DNA of 64,000 bases from Devosia sp. SL43 (GCF_021729885.1 NZ_CP063401.1:248001-312000); one strand, 5' to 3'; positions 52,492-61,399 are shown, counted from the first letter of the stretch. A program made the numbers and translations. The notes: generated from the sequence alone by a model not told the origin.

Positions 52492-53373
52492 TCATGCGCC
52501 CAGAGCGGCGCGGTTCTCGGTCAGGAAGTCGGCCAGCGTCTGTGGCTTGCGGCCCGAGAAGCGCTCGACGGTATCGGTGACGACACCATGGAAGCCAAGC
52601 ACCGCGTCGACCTGGAACGCCACCAGCGCCGCCGCAAATCCTTCGGGCAGGCCCGCGCCAACCAGGCCCGCCGTCAGTTCGGGTGGGGTGATGGCGATGC
52701 TGTTGACCGGCTTGCCGGTGAGCTGCGAATAGAGCGCCGCGCGCTCGACATTGGTGACGGCGGCCGGACCGGTGACGTCCTCGATGGACTTGCCTTCTGC
52801 AGTGAGGAGAGCGCCGGCAGCAGTGCGCGCGGCGTCGGCACGGGTCACATAGGCGGTGCCACGATCGCCAATCAGGCCGAACAGCTGGCCTGTTGCGATC
52901 TCGTGCGCCGCGCCCATGAGATTGTTCTCGGCATACATGTGATCGCGCAGGATCGTAAAATCCAGCCCGCTTTGGGCTAGCGCCACCTCGGTCCAGTAAT
53001 GCTCGATGCCAAGGCCCGCATCGGCATTGGGGCGGGCCGCCGGGGCGGAGGTGTAGACGATGTGCTTGACGCCGGCAGCTTTCGCCGCGGCGATGGCTGC
53101 CGTCTGCTGGGCAACGCGCTTGCCGATCCCATCGGTGCTGATGATCAGCACGCGGTCGACACCGGCGAAGGCGGCGGGCAGGCTTGCTGCATCGTCGAAA
53201 TCAACCTTGCGCACAGTCACGCCGCGAGCGGCCAGATCGGCCAGCTTGGCTGGGTCGCGCGTGCCGGCGATGAGCTTAGTGGCCCCGCGTGCCAGCAGTT
53301 CCTCGACGGCGATGCGGCCGAAATTGCCGCCAGCGCCGGTAACCAGCAGGGTCTGATCCTTAAATGAAGCCAT
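52492..53373 (-). CDS. qorB: NmrA/SDR-type NAD(P)H oxidoreductase (QorB-like)
   Basis: A 293-residue Rossmann protein of the atypical SDR (SDR_a5/NmrA) group, close in plan to E. coli QorB (YtfG), an NADPH:quinone reductase. The N-terminal TLLVTGAGGNFGRIAVEEL holds the GxxGxxG nucleotide loop; RDPAKLADLAARGVTVRKVD and GVKHIVYTSAPAARP follow. The ATG at 53373 has AGGAG upstream; an upstream frame extension to 53487 is unlikely. It diverges from an HxlR regulator as qorB does from the HxlR-type ytfH/qorR in enterics, which supports the assignment. Confidence 0.8.
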   Translation of the reverse strand: MASFKDQTLLVTGAGGNFGRIAVEELLARGATKLIAGTRDPAKLADLAARGVTVRKVDFDDAASLPAAFAGVDRVLIISTDGIGKRVAQQTAAIAAAKAAGVKHIVYTSAPAARPNADAGLGIEHYWTEVALAQSGLDFTILRDHMYAENNLMGAAHEIATGQLFGLIGDRGTAYVTRADAARTAAGALLTAEGKSIEDVTGPAAVTNVERAALYSQLTGKPVNSIAITPPELTAGLVGAGLPEGFAAALVAFQVDAVLGFHGVVTDTVERFSGRKPQTLADFLTENRAALGA

Positions 53374-53423
53374 GACGAACTCTCCTATTGTTGCGCCGAC
53401 CTCTCCTTGCAACAGATGCCGAT

Positions 53424-53454
53424 GGAGAGTAAGTATCGAACGGAGAGTGCTATC
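53424..53454. promoter_or_regulatory. Direct repeat in the qorB-like/hxlR-type intergenic region
   Basis: GGAGAGTAAGTATC (53424) and GGAGAGTGCTATC (53442) are similar units spaced by 18 bases between the divergent genes. They could be a binding site for the HxlR-type regulator. The similarity is moderate and unproven. Confidence 0.38.
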
Positions 53455-53522
53455 TAGTCGAGCCCGCCGGCTTGCGAAAGGAGGCACTTTCGCCGCGTAA
53501 CGTCACCTTGAGGTAACCGCCT

Positions 53523-53927
53523 ATGTTGTCCATGTCCGAGGAAGCCGCCGTCTATGTCGAGCGCTGGAACAGTGCGCCCCAGGGCAATGTTGGCAACTGC
53601 CCGGTTCGCGGCGTGCTCGACAAGATCAGCGACAAATGGAGCATGCTGCTGGTGATGACGCTGGCCGGTGGCCCCAAGCGCTTCAACCAGTTGCGCCGGG
53701 AAGTCCCCGACATCTCGCAGAAAATGCTGACCCAGACCCTGCGCGACCTGCAGCGCGACGGCATGGTCGCGCGCCGCGTCTTCGACACCAAGCCCCCCTC
53801 GGTGGAATACCGTCTGACGCCCATGGGCGAATCCATCATCGTGCCGTTTGGTCATCTGATCCAGTGGGCCAGCGAGAACCATCAAACTATTGGGGCATCG
53901 CGCGTGGAGTTCGACGCGCCGGTTTGA
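53523..53927 (+). CDS. HxlR-family transcriptional regulator
   Basis: A 134-residue winged-helix regulator. [20 protein letters not shown] is the HxlR signature with the redox-sensitive Cys, and [20 protein letters not shown] is the DNA-reading helix pair. [17 protein letters not shown] and [13 protein letters not shown] follow. It probably controls the divergent qorB-like gene, in analogy with QorR (YtfH), sensing quinones or electrophiles. The ATG at 53523 is 9 bases after GAGG; 53532 is also possible. Confidence 0.88.
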   Translation: MLSMSEEAAVYVERWNSAPQGNVGNCPVRGVLDKISDKWSMLLVMTLAGGPKRFNQLRREVPDISQKMLTQTLRDLQRDGMVARRVFDTKPPSVEYRLTPMGESIIVPFGHLIQWASENHQTIGASRVEFDAPV

Positions 53928-53948
53928 CCGGCCTTTTTGGGGTCGAAC

Positions 53949-54422
53949 TCACCCCAGTTTCAGCCGATCCACAGTCTGCGTCCAGCCGCCCTCGATGCCC
54001 ATGTCGAACCATTCCTTCGCCTTGGCGTCGCTGACATGGGGCGGGACCTCCAGGCGACAGACCATTTCCGTGCCTTCGGGCACGGCGTTGAACTCCAGTG
54101 TCACCAGTAGCGCGTCGTGCAGGCCCATCGACAGGTCGGGCCAGCCGCCGACCGCGCCGAAATTGAACACCAGTCGCCGGGGCGGCTCGATTTCGCGATA
54201 AATGCCGCCGGTGACATAGGATTTGTCTTCGCGCTCGACCATCAGCAGGCGCCAGGCGCCGCCGACGCGCAGGTCGACCTCGGGCTCCTGTTCGTCCGCC
54301 ATGCCGGGATTGAAGAACCAGCCGAGCTGCTTGGGATCGGTCCAGGCGGCAAAGACGGCCTCGGGCGGCACCGGATAGGTCCGGGTCAGGGTGAAGCCGC
54401 GCTTCTGCATGGGCATATTCAT
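53949..54422 (-). CDS. SRPBCC-domain protein (AHSA1-like), regulator-linked
   Basis: A 157-residue protein of the AHSA1-type SRPBCC family. FTLTRTYPVPPEAVFAAWTD and PKQLGWFFNPG are the opening block, LRVGGAWRLLM and IYREIEPPRRLVFNFGAVGG the centre, and KEWFDMGIEGGWTQTVDRL the end. Its ATG overlaps the ArsR gene stop by 4 bases. Pairs of an ArsR repressor with an AHSA1 protein are common in bacteria; the ligand is unknown. Confidence 0.85.
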   Translation of the reverse strand: MNMPMQKRGFTLTRTYPVPPEAVFAAWTDPKQLGWFFNPGMADEQEPEVDLRVGGAWRLLMVEREDKSYVTGGIYREIEPPRRLVFNFGAVGGWPDLSMGLHDALLVTLEFNAVPEGTEMVCRLEVPPHVSDAKAKEWFDMGIEGGWTQTVDRLKLG

Positions 54423-54757
54423 TGTTCGTCTCCTTTGCTCTGCCGCATCGCTTCCAGGTGTTCACCCAATCGGTCGAAGCGTTCGCCGAAGAACTGGCGG
54501 TATTGATCGATCCATTGGTCGGCCACCTGCAGCGGCGCGACGTCCAGCCGACAGGGCCGGAACTGCGCCGTCCGCTCCTTGACCACCAGCCCGGCTTCCT
54601 CGAGCACCTTGAGATGTCGTGAGATCGTCGGCAGCGTTGTCTTGAACGGCTCGGCTAACTCGTTGACCGTGGCCGGGCCCGCGGTCAGCCGCATCAGGAT
54701 GGCGCGGCGGGTCGGGTCGGCGAGGGCGGCGAAAGTAGTGGTCAGTTGATCTTGCAT
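54419..54757 (-). CDS. ArsR-family transcriptional regulator
   Basis: A 112-residue winged-helix repressor. FAALADPTRRAILMRLTAGP, TVNELAEPFKTTLPTISRHL and KVLEEAGLVVKERTAQFRPC form the HTH and wing. It lacks the ArsR metal-binding CxC on helix 3, so it is likely a non-metal member. Its gene overlaps the SRPBCC gene. A 12-base perfect palindrome lies just upstream of its start and is a likely operator. Confidence 0.9.
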   Translation of the reverse strand: MQDQLTTTFAALADPTRRAILMRLTAGPATVNELAEPFKTTLPTISRHLKVLEEAGLVVKERTAQFRPCRLDVAPLQVADQWIDQYRQFFGERFDRLGEHLEAMRQSKGDEQ

Positions 54758-54769
54758 AATTGCTCAATG

Positions 54770-54781
54770 ACGTAATTACGT
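54770..54781. promoter_or_regulatory. Candidate ArsR operator palindrome
   Basis: ACGTAATTACGT is a perfect 12-base palindrome in an A/T-rich patch (followed by ATATATGCAATTAA) 13 bases upstream of the ArsR start. The placement suits autoregulation, and it may also affect the divergent VOC gene. Confidence 0.45.
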
Positions 54782-54865
54782 ATATATGCAATTAACGAGG
54801 TTGACTGGGGTTGTCAACCGGCAGGAGCGACTGCAAGTTTCACACTGCTGGAGATCGAGACAGAG

Positions 54866-55231
54866 ATGACGGATCATGCGACGCCCAACCTTCCATCGCG
54901 CGATTTTGCGGTCACAGCGGCGTTCTATGCTGCGCTGGGATTTCGGGAGAGCTGGCGCGACGAGGGGTGGATGATCCTGCAGCGCGGGACCATTCAGCTC
55001 GAATTCTTTGCGTTCCCTGACCTCGATCCGGCCACCAGCAGCTTCGGCTCTTGCCTGCGGCTGGACAATCTCGACCAATTCTACGCCGCTTGCGTGGCTG
55101 CAGGCATACCTGAGACGCGAGAGGGCTGGCCGCGGTTACACTCACCTAAGACCGAAGCATGGGGCGGCCGCGTCGCCGCTTTGATCGATCCCGATTGCAG
55201 CTTGCTGCGGCTGATCCAGAACCCGTCCTAA
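54866..55231 (+). CDS. VOC-family (bleomycin-resistance/glyoxalase-like) protein
   Basis: A 121-residue vicinal-oxygen-chelate protein. [20 protein letters not shown] is the first beta-alpha motif, [20 protein letters not shown] and [20 protein letters not shown] follow, and [20 protein letters not shown] is the last strand pair. It resembles bleomycin-binding proteins, in which the fold traps a drug, but no drug gene is nearby and many such proteins have other roles. It diverges from the ArsR gene. Confidence 0.84.
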   Translation: MTDHATPNLPSRDFAVTAAFYAALGFRESWRDEGWMILQRGTIQLEFFAFPDLDPATSSFGSCLRLDNLDQFYAACVAAGIPETREGWPRLHSPKTEAWGGRVAALIDPDCSLLRLIQNPS

Positions 55232-55319
55232 CTCTCCACAGCCTTGCTGTCCGGAAATTAGCAATTCCACCCGGAATCGCCTACATATCGAGCAGTTCGA
55301 ACAACCAAGAATCACCCCA

Positions 55320-58085
55320 GTGACCGATACGCCTGACAACGGAACCGGCGCTCTGCCGCCATCCGACATTTCGCTGATTTCCATCACCGACGAAATGCGG
55401 AAGTCCTATCTCGATTATGCGATGAGCGTGATCGTGAGCCGAGCGCTGCCCGACGTGCGCGATGGCCTCAAGCCGGTGCACCGGCGTATTCTGTTCTCGA
55501 TGAGCGAGAATGGCTACGAGTACAACAAGCCGTTCCGCAAGTCGGCGCGCGTGGTCGGCGACGTGATCGGTAAGTACCACCCGCATGGCGACAGCGCGGT
55601 TTACATGGCCTTGGTGCGTATGGCCCAGGACTTTTCGATGGGCGAGCTGCTGGTCGAAGGCCAAGGCAATTTCGGTTCGGTCGACGGCGATATGCCGGCG
55701 GCCATGCGTTATACCGAAGTGCGCATGCAGAAGATTACCAATTCCATGCTCGACGATCTCGACAAGGATACGGTGGATTTCCGCGACAACTATGACGGCT
55801 CCGAACACGAGCCGACGGTCATGCCGGCGCGCTTCCCCAACATGTTGGTCAATGGCGGCGGCGGTATCGCCGTGGGCATGGCGACCAACATCCCGACGCA
55901 CAACCTGAGCGAGACGATCGACGCAGCCTTGCTGATGCTCGACAATCCGTCGGTGTTGACCGAGGAATTGCTCGAAGTCCTGCCCGGCCCCGATTTCCCG
56001 ACGGGCGGCATCATTCTGGGCCGTCATGGCATCCGCTCAGCCTACGAGACCGGCCGCGGTTCCGTGCTGGTGCGTGGTCGGGTGGCGGTGGAAGAAATCC
56101 GCAAGGAGCGCGAGGCGCTCATCATCACCGAGCTGCCCTACCAAGTGAATAAGGCGGCGATGGTCGAAAAGATCGCCGAGCTGGTGCGCGAGAAGCGCAT
56201 CGAAGGCATCGCCGACATGCGCGACGAGTCCTCCCGCGAGGGCATGCGCGTCGTCATCGAGATCAAGCGCGACGCGCTGGCCGATGTGGTGCTCAACCAG
56301 CTTTACCGCTTCACGGCGCTGCAATCGTCCTTCGGCTGCAATTTCGTGGCCCTCAATGGCGGCAAGCCGCAGTTGATGAACCTGCGCGAGATACTCGGCG
56401 CCTTCATCGATTTCCGTCACGAAGTGGTTACGCGGCGGGCTCGGTTCCTGCTGAACAAGGCCCGCGATCGCGCCCATATCCTGGTGGGTCTGGCCGTGGC
56501 CGTCGCCAATATCGACGAGGTCATCGCGCTGATCCGCACCGCGCCCGATCCGGCGACGGCGCGCGAGCAGTTGATGACCCGCCGCTGGCCAGCGCAGGAC
56601 GTGGCACCACTGATCGCCCTGATCGACGATCCGCGCCACCGCATCAACGAAGACGGCACGTTCAACCTGTCCGAGGAACAGGCCCGCGCCATTCTCGAGC
56701 TGCGTCTGGCGCGCCTGACTGCGCTGGGTCGCGATGAAATCGGCGAAGAGCTCAATGGCCTCGGCGCCGAGATCGAGGACTATCTCGAAATCCTGCGCAG
56801 CCGCGAGCGCGTGGTCGAGATCATTCGCAACGAGTTGCTCGAGATCAAGGAACAGTTCGGCACACCGCGCCGCACCGAGATTTCCGATGTGGCTGGCGAT
56901 TTCGAGGACGAGGACCTGATTGCCCGCGAAGACATGGTCGTGACCGTGTCGCACGAGGGCTACATTAAGCGCGTGCCGCTCTCGACCTACCGGGCGCAGA
57001 ATCGCGGTGGCAAGGGCCGCTCGGGCATGGCGACGCGCGAGGAAGACTTCGTCACGCGGCTGTTCGTGGCCAATACGCATACGCCGGTGTTGTTCTTCAC
57101 CGATCGCGGCATTGCCTACAAGCTCAAGGTCTGGCGCCTGCCGCTGGCCCAGGCCAATGCGCGCGGCAAGGCGCTGATCAATATCCTGCCGCTGGAGCAG
57201 GGCGAACGGCTGACCACCATCATGCCGATGCCCGAGGACGAAGCCAGCTGGGCCAGCCTCGACATCATGTTTGCCACGACGCGCGGCACCGTGCGCCGCA
57301 ACTCGCTGGCCGACTTCGTCGAAGTGCGCCAGAACGGCAAGATCGCCATGAAGCTCGATGAGGGCGACCAGATCGTCGGCGTCGACACCGCGACTGTCAA
57401 TGACGACGTGCTGCTGACCACCGCACTCGGCCAGGCGATCCGCTTCCGCACCGACGACGTTCGCCTGTTCAAGGGCCGCGATTCCATGGGCGTGCGCGGA
57501 ATTCAGCTGGCCGAAGGCGACGTGGTTATTTCGATGGCCGTGATCAACCACTCCGACGCCACCGCAGAAGAACGTGCGGCCTATCTAAAGATGAGCCGTG
57601 CCGTGCGGGGCGAAGGCGCCGAGGAAGAGACTGGTTCGGACGAAGGCGACGTGGTCGCCGGTGACCTGCCGCAGGACCGCTATGCCCAGCTCGGCGCGAC
57701 CGAGCAGTTTATCCTCACCATCTCGGAAAACGGCTACGGCAAGCGCACCTCCAGCCACGAATACCGCATCACCGGTCGAGGCGGCAAAGGCATCGTCGCC
57801 ATGGCGGTCAACAAGCGCAACGGCAACCTGGTCGCCAGCTTCCCCGTGGAAGATACCGACCAGATCATGCTGATCAGCGATGGCGGCCAGACCATCCGCC
57901 TGCCGGTCGGTGGCGACAAGCCGATCCGCATCGTCTCGCGCGGCAGTCAGGGCGTTATCGTCTTTGACACGGCCGAGGACGAGAAGGTGGTTTCGGTGGA
58001 ACACATCAGCGAGCCGGAAGGCGACGACGATCTGCCGGAGGCACCTGAGGCCCCAGCAGTGCCTGACGCACCGGTCACTGAGTAA
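55320..58085 (+). CDS. gyrA: DNA gyrase subunit A
   Basis: A 921-residue breakage-reunion subunit of gyrase. The GTG start at 55320 gives [20 protein letters not shown]. The winged-helix domain has [20 protein letters not shown], where Met96 stands at the position of E. coli Asp87; the Ser83 equivalent is kept as Ser92. The catalytic Tyr lies in [10 protein letters not shown]. The C-terminal beta-pinwheel repeats include [20 protein letters not shown], the gyrase-specific GyrA box. The acidic tail is normal. A terminator follows. Confidence 0.96.
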   Translation: MTDTPDNGTGALPPSDISLISITDEMRKSYLDYAMSVIVSRALPDVRDGLKPVHRRILFSMSENGYEYNKPFRKSARVVGDVIGKYHPHGDSAVYMALVRMAQDFSMGELLVEGQGNFGSVDGDMPAAMRYTEVRMQKITNSMLDDLDKDTVDFRDNYDGSEHEPTVMPARFPNMLVNGGGGIAVGMATNIPTHNLSETIDAALLMLDNPSVLTEELLEVLPGPDFPTGGIILGRHGIRSAYETGRGSVLVRGRVAVEEIRKEREALIITELPYQVNKAAMVEKIAELVREKRIEGIADMRDESSREGMRVVIEIKRDALADVVLNQLYRFTALQSSFGCNFVALNGGKPQLMNLREILGAFIDFRHEVVTRRARFLLNKARDRAHILVGLAVAVANIDEVIALIRTAPDPATAREQLMTRRWPAQDVAPLIALIDDPRHRINEDGTFNLSEEQARAILELRLARLTALGRDEIGEELNGLGAEIEDYLEILRSRERVVEIIRNELLEIKEQFGTPRRTEISDVAGDFEDEDLIAREDMVVTVSHEGYIKRVPLSTYRAQNRGGKGRSGMATREEDFVTRLFVANTHTPVLFFTDRGIAYKLKVWRLPLAQANARGKALINILPLEQGERLTTIMPMPEDEASWASLDIMFATTRGTVRRNSLADFVEVRQNGKIAMKLDEGDQIVGVDTATVNDDVLLTTALGQAIRFRTDDVRLFKGRDSMGVRGIQLAEGDVVISMAVINHSDATAEERAAYLKMSRAVRGEGAEEETGSDEGDVVAGDLPQDRYAQLGATEQFILTISENGYGKRTSSHEYRITGRGGKGIVAMAVNKRNGNLVASFPVEDTDQIMLISDGGQTIRLPVGGDKPIRIVSRGSQGVIVFDTAEDEKVVSVEHISEPEGDDDLPEAPEAPAVPDAPVTE

Positions 58086-58090
58086 GAAGA

Positions 58091-58119
58091 AGGGGCGCTG
58101 CGGCGCCCCTTACCTTTTT
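58091..58119 (+). terminator. Terminator of gyrA
   Basis: The stem AGGGGCGC-TGCG-GCGCCCCT (58091-58110) is followed by TACCTTTTT. The same hairpin read on the minus strand could also end the convergent DUF805 gene, as TTCTTCTTAC follows it there. Confidence 0.87.
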
Positions 58120-58615
58120 AGATGAACCTGCCTGTCGCGGGGCCAAGGGAATAGGCCGACGCCTGTGGCCGTGCGGCGGCATTGCCCATTCGGATATCGC
58201 GCGGAATTGTCGAGCGGCGGGGTGCGACTGGCGTCTTGTAGCGCGGCTCGTACGTGCTGGGCGCGGGACCGTCGTAGTAATTGGTGCCCGCCTCGGAGGC
58301 GCAACAGGCCCAATAGAGCAGCACCAATCCGCCCAGCGGCACGAAATGCAGCAGGTACCAGGCGCCGGACTTCCCGATATCGTGCAGGCGCCGCACCTGC
58401 ACCGTGAGGCCCGGCACGATGTGCGCGAAGAGCGCAAACAAGGTCAGCGGCGCAGACAGGTGCTCGGGGTCTGAATAGCCGCCCATCCTGTAGTCGGCAT
58501 AGATAGCTACGGCGAAAAGGGCGTAGCTGACAACGAAGAACATCCAATACTGCAAGCGCGTGCTGCGCCCAGAAAACTCGAAGTAGCGCAGCATGCCATC
58601 GAAGTATGAGCGCAT
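58118..58615 (-). CDS. DUF805 membrane protein
   Basis: A 165-residue inner-membrane protein of DUF805. LRYFEFSGRSTRLQYWMFFV opens the family domain, QVRRLHDIGKSGAWYLLHFV is the conserved RRLHDxGxSGWW-type loop, and LGGLVLLYWACCASEAGTNY ends it. The C-terminal 50 residues are hydrophilic and Pro/Arg-rich. Function unknown. It converges with gyrA; the stop lies in the terminator's U-run. Confidence 0.86.
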   Translation of the reverse strand: MRSYFDGMLRYFEFSGRSTRLQYWMFFVVSYALFAVAIYADYRMGGYSDPEHLSAPLTLFALFAHIVPGLTVQVRRLHDIGKSGAWYLLHFVPLGGLVLLYWACCASEAGTNYYDGPAPSTYEPRYKTPVAPRRSTIPRDIRMGNAAARPQASAYSLGPATGRFI

Positions 58616-58775
58616 CCGCGGCCCCGGTCAGGATGTGTCGACGCCAATCAATAGCCGCTAAGGCGTGTGCGTTCAGTGCGCGCAAACGATACAAGTTTAG
58701 CGATGCGGTACTGATCGTCTTTCCCTTGCCTTTGGCCGCAGGCGGTGGCTTGCTTGGTGTCCAAGGAGTCCCGCC

Positions 58776-59393
58776 ATGATCGATCCTGTCATCATTGTCC
58801 CTTACCTGCTCGCCTGCCTGCTCTTTGCGGTCATCCCCGGGCCATCGGTCTCAGTCGTCATTGCCAACTCGCTTGCTGGCGGAACCAAGGCGGGTCTCTT
58901 CACCATTCTGGGGACAGCGCTGAGCATGATCTCGATGGTGTTTGTCGTCGCCATCGGCCTCGAAGCGGTGATGACCTTCGTCTCGGGCGCCTTTGAAATC
59001 ATCAAGCTGATCGGCGCCGCCTATCTCATCTGGATCGGCTGGAAAATGTTCCGCTCCTCTGGTCGTCTCGATATGGCTGCGGGCGACCGCCTGCCCATCG
59101 GGCGCTACATCTGGCAGGGCGCGCTGACGAACTGGTCCAACCCAAAAACGCTACTGTTTCTGAGCGCTTTCCTGCCGCAGTTCATCGATCTGAGCCGGCC
59201 CGCCTTCGGACAGATCATGACCCTCGGTATCATCTGTCTGGTCGTCGCCGCCTGCAGCGACAGTGTCTATGCCCTTGCCGCCGGTCAGGCTCGCCACCTG
59301 CTGACCGCAGCGCGCGTGCGCATGGTCAACCGCGTCTCGGGCGTGATCCTGATGATCGGCGGCGTCTGGCTAGCGCTGCAGAAGCGCGCCTGA
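58776..59393 (+). CDS. LysE/RhtB-family exporter (second copy)
   Basis: A 205-residue six-helix inner-membrane protein. LLFAVIPGPSVSVVIANSLA carries the intact PGP loop, and YLIWIGWKMFRSSGRL and NWSNPKTLLFLSAFLPQFID the remaining signatures. It is a distant paralogue of the LysE-type gene near 46.1 kb and of a different sub-branch. The substrate is unknown; amino acid or homoserine-lactone export is typical of the family. A good AGGAG-type site (CAAGGAG) lies before the ATG. Confidence 0.88.
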   Translation: MIDPVIIVPYLLACLLFAVIPGPSVSVVIANSLAGGTKAGLFTILGTALSMISMVFVVAIGLEAVMTFVSGAFEIIKLIGAAYLIWIGWKMFRSSGRLDMAAGDRLPIGRYIWQGALTNWSNPKTLLFLSAFLPQFIDLSRPAFGQIMTLGIICLVVAACSDSVYALAAGQARHLLTAARVRMVNRVSGVILMIGGVWLALQKRA

Positions 59394-59507
59394 GGGGCGA
59401 TACGCAACGAGGCGGTTACCGGTCGCACGCATGATCGTCTCCCCGCGAACCTTGCCAGCAATCCCCTCGCATGACAAAACCGCGTTCAACAACAAGGGGA
59501 GGGCGGC

Positions 59508-60002
59508 ATGGGCAGATTGGTGGGCTTCTATCCTGGATCGTTCGATCCGCTGACCAACGGCCATCTCGACGTCATCGAGCGGGCCTGCAAGCTGGTCGAC
59601 ACGCTGGTTGTCGCCGTCGGCATCAATGCCGGAAAGAAGACGCCGCTGTTTGCCCATGACGATCGCCTGGCGATTCTCGATCAGGTGCTGGGCCCGGTGG
59701 GCAAGCGTACCGATACCGAGTTCAAGATCGTCGACTTCAGCGGCTTGATGGTCACGGCGGCGCGCGAGCACGGCGCCAGGTTGATCATCCGCGGCCTGCG
59801 CGACACCACCGACTACAACTACGAAATGCAGATGGTGGGCATGAACGCGCAGATGGCGCCCGACCTGCAGACCGTCTTCCTGCCCTCCAGTCCGCCCGTG
59901 CGGCATATCTCGGCCACATTGGTGCGCCAGATCGCCGAGATGGGCGGCGATATTTCCGCCTTCGTCCCGCAAATCGTTCTCAAGGCTCTGAAATCCAAAT
60001 GA
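59508..60002 (+). CDS. coaD: Phosphopantetheine adenylyltransferase
   Basis: A 164-residue cytoplasmic enzyme making dephospho-CoA from 4'-phosphopantetheine and ATP. The N-terminal VGFYPGSFDPLTNGHLDVIE carries the (T/H)xGH nucleotide-binding motif. The ISGLMV-like block FSGLMVTAAREHGARLIIRG and the C-terminal PVRHISATLVRQIAEMGGDI are normal for the family. A GGGGAGG site precedes the ATG. Its stop overlaps the following cyclophilin gene by 4 bases. Confidence 0.96.
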   Translation: MGRLVGFYPGSFDPLTNGHLDVIERACKLVDTLVVAVGINAGKKTPLFAHDDRLAILDQVLGPVGKRTDTEFKIVDFSGLMVTAAREHGARLIIRGLRDTTDYNYEMQMVGMNAQMAPDLQTVFLPSSPPVRHISATLVRQIAEMGGDISAFVPQIVLKALKSK

Positions 60003-60586
60003 ACGCTATTACCCGTCGCCTGTTCGGCGCCCTCGTCATCGGCGCCGCTGCGCTGACCGCTGCCCCGGCCTTCGCCCAGACCGGTACGCCGCATCTGATC
60101 CTGACGCTCGAAGACGGCGTGGTCGATATCGAGTTGCTGCCTGCACTGGCGCCCAAGCATGTCGAGCGCGTCATCGCGCTGACTGAGCAGGGCGCCTATG
60201 ACGGCGTGGTCTTCCACCGCGTCATCGATGGCTTCATGGCCCAGACTGGCGACGTCAAGTTCGGCAAGTCGGGTAGCGCAGACTTCAACCTGGCCAATGC
60301 TGGCATGGGCGGTTCCGATCTTCCCGACGTCCCCGCCGAATTCAACGCCGAGAGCTTCCAGCGCGGCGTGCTCGGTGCTGCCCGGTCACAGGATCCCAAC
60401 TCGTTCAATTCGCAGTTCTTCATCACCACCGCCGAAGCCAGCTTCCTCGATGGCCAGTACACCGTATTCGGCAAGGTCGTGAGCGGTATGGAATTCGTCG
60501 ATGCGCTCGAGAAGGGCCCGCAGAGCGCCAACGGCGCCGTGGCCAATCCGGATCAGATCGTTTCGGCGAAGATCGAATACAAGTAG
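59999..60586 (+). CDS. Periplasmic cyclophilin-type peptidyl-prolyl isomerase
   Basis: A 195-residue precursor with a signal peptide (RLFGALVIGAAALTAAPAFA). The mature cyclophilin core holds VVFHRVIDGFMAQTGDVKFG (with the catalytic-region Arg in FHRV), NSFNSQFFITTAEASFLDGQ and YTVFGKVVSGMEFVDALEKG. It should catalyse proline isomerisation of exported proteins in the periplasm. The gene overlaps coaD by 4 bases and is separated from a cytoplasmic paralogue only by palindromic repeat copy 3. Confidence 0.92.
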   Translation: MNAITRRLFGALVIGAAALTAAPAFAQTGTPHLILTLEDGVVDIELLPALAPKHVERVIALTEQGAYDGVVFHRVIDGFMAQTGDVKFGKSGSADFNLANAGMGGSDLPDVPAEFNAESFQRGVLGAARSQDPNSFNSQFFITTAEASFLDGQYTVFGKVVSGMEFVDALEKGPQSANGAVANPDQIVSAKIEYK

Positions 60587-60592
60587 GCTTGC

Positions 60593-60719
60593 GCCACGCC
60601 CTCGTGGTTCGAGGCTCGCGAAGAGCTCGCACCTCACCATGAGGGCTACTGGAACACTGCATCACGAGTAGCCCTCATGGTGAGGTGCGCCTATTGGCGC
60701 CTCGAACCACGAGGGCGTG
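60593..60719. repeat. Nested palindromic repeat, copy 3
   Basis: A 127-base element. The outer arm GCCACGCCCTCGTGGTTCGA (60593) pairs with the complement ending at 60719. The inner arm CACCTCACCATGAGGGCTAC pairs with GTAGCCCTCATGGTGAGGTG. The left side carries TCGCGAAGAGCTCGC, copy 1's right-hand module in inverted orientation. The right side carries a distinct one, GCGCCTATTGGCGCC. It begins 6 bases after the first cyclophilin stop and ends 71 bases before the next ATG. Confidence 0.93.
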
Positions 60720-60790
60720 TCCGGACCTTGCACCGCCAGCCCAATGGCCTTACATCCGGGCCACAAATTCCCAACCAGAAAGCACGACAC

Positions 60791-61270
60791 ATGGCTGATT
60801 ACGCCGATCCCGAGAACACCCTCGTCATCGAAACCACCAAGGGCAAGGTCGTCATCGCCATGCGCCCGGACCTGGCGCCCGAGCACGTCGCCCACATCAA
60901 GAAGCTGGCGCGCGAAGGCTTCTACGACAATATCGTGTTCCACCGCGTGATCGAGGGCTTCATGGCCCAGACCGGTTGCCCCGATGGCCGTGGCACCGGC
61001 GGTTCGAAGTATCCGGACCTCAAGGCCGAATTCAACGCCGAGCCCCACGTGCGCGGCACCGCCTCGATGGCCCGCGCTCAGAGCCCGAATTCGGCCAACT
61101 CGCAGTTCTTCATCTGCTTCGGCGATGCGCCCTTCCTCAACAAGCAGTACACTGTGTGGGGCAAGGTCATCGAAGGCATGGAGAACGTCGACCAGATCAA
61201 GCGCGGCGAGCCGGTGATCAATCCGGACAAGATGCTGTCGGTCAAAGTTGCCGCCGATATCGCTGCCTGA
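60791..61270 (+). CDS. ppiB: Cytoplasmic cyclophilin-type peptidyl-prolyl isomerase
   Basis: A 159-residue cyclophilin without a signal peptide. VFHRVIEGFMAQTGCPDGRG, MARAQSPNSANSQFFICFGD and QYTVWGKVIEGMENVDQIKR are the active-site and substrate-binding blocks, in the order of PpiB. The ATG at 60791 is the first in frame after the repeat and gives a start typical of PpiB proteins (MADYADPENTLVIETTKGKV). No strong ribosome site precedes it. It is the cytoplasmic partner of the exported cyclophilin just upstream. Confidence 0.92.
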   Translation: MADYADPENTLVIETTKGKVVIAMRPDLAPEHVAHIKKLAREGFYDNIVFHRVIEGFMAQTGCPDGRGTGGSKYPDLKAEFNAEPHVRGTASMARAQSPNSANSQFFICFGDAPFLNKQYTVWGKVIEGMENVDQIKRGEPVINPDKMLSVKVAADIAA

Positions 61271-61282
61271 CCTTTGCTTTCG

Positions 61283-61306
61283 TGGGGCGGCCGGCAGGCC
61301 GCTCCA
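61283..61306. other. Stem-loop after the second cyclophilin gene
   Basis: A 10-base stem TGGGGCGGCC/GGCCGCTCCA with one G-U pair and a 4-base loop, 12 bases past the stop codon. There is no U-run, so termination by this hairpin alone is doubtful. Confidence 0.5.
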
Positions 61307-61399
61307 CAGTCTATCGGCCGCGACCTAGTTCACCGACCATTCATTGGCACTCTGCTTGAAGGCGCCATCTGATCATTCAACGGCGTTCGGGAGAGATTG

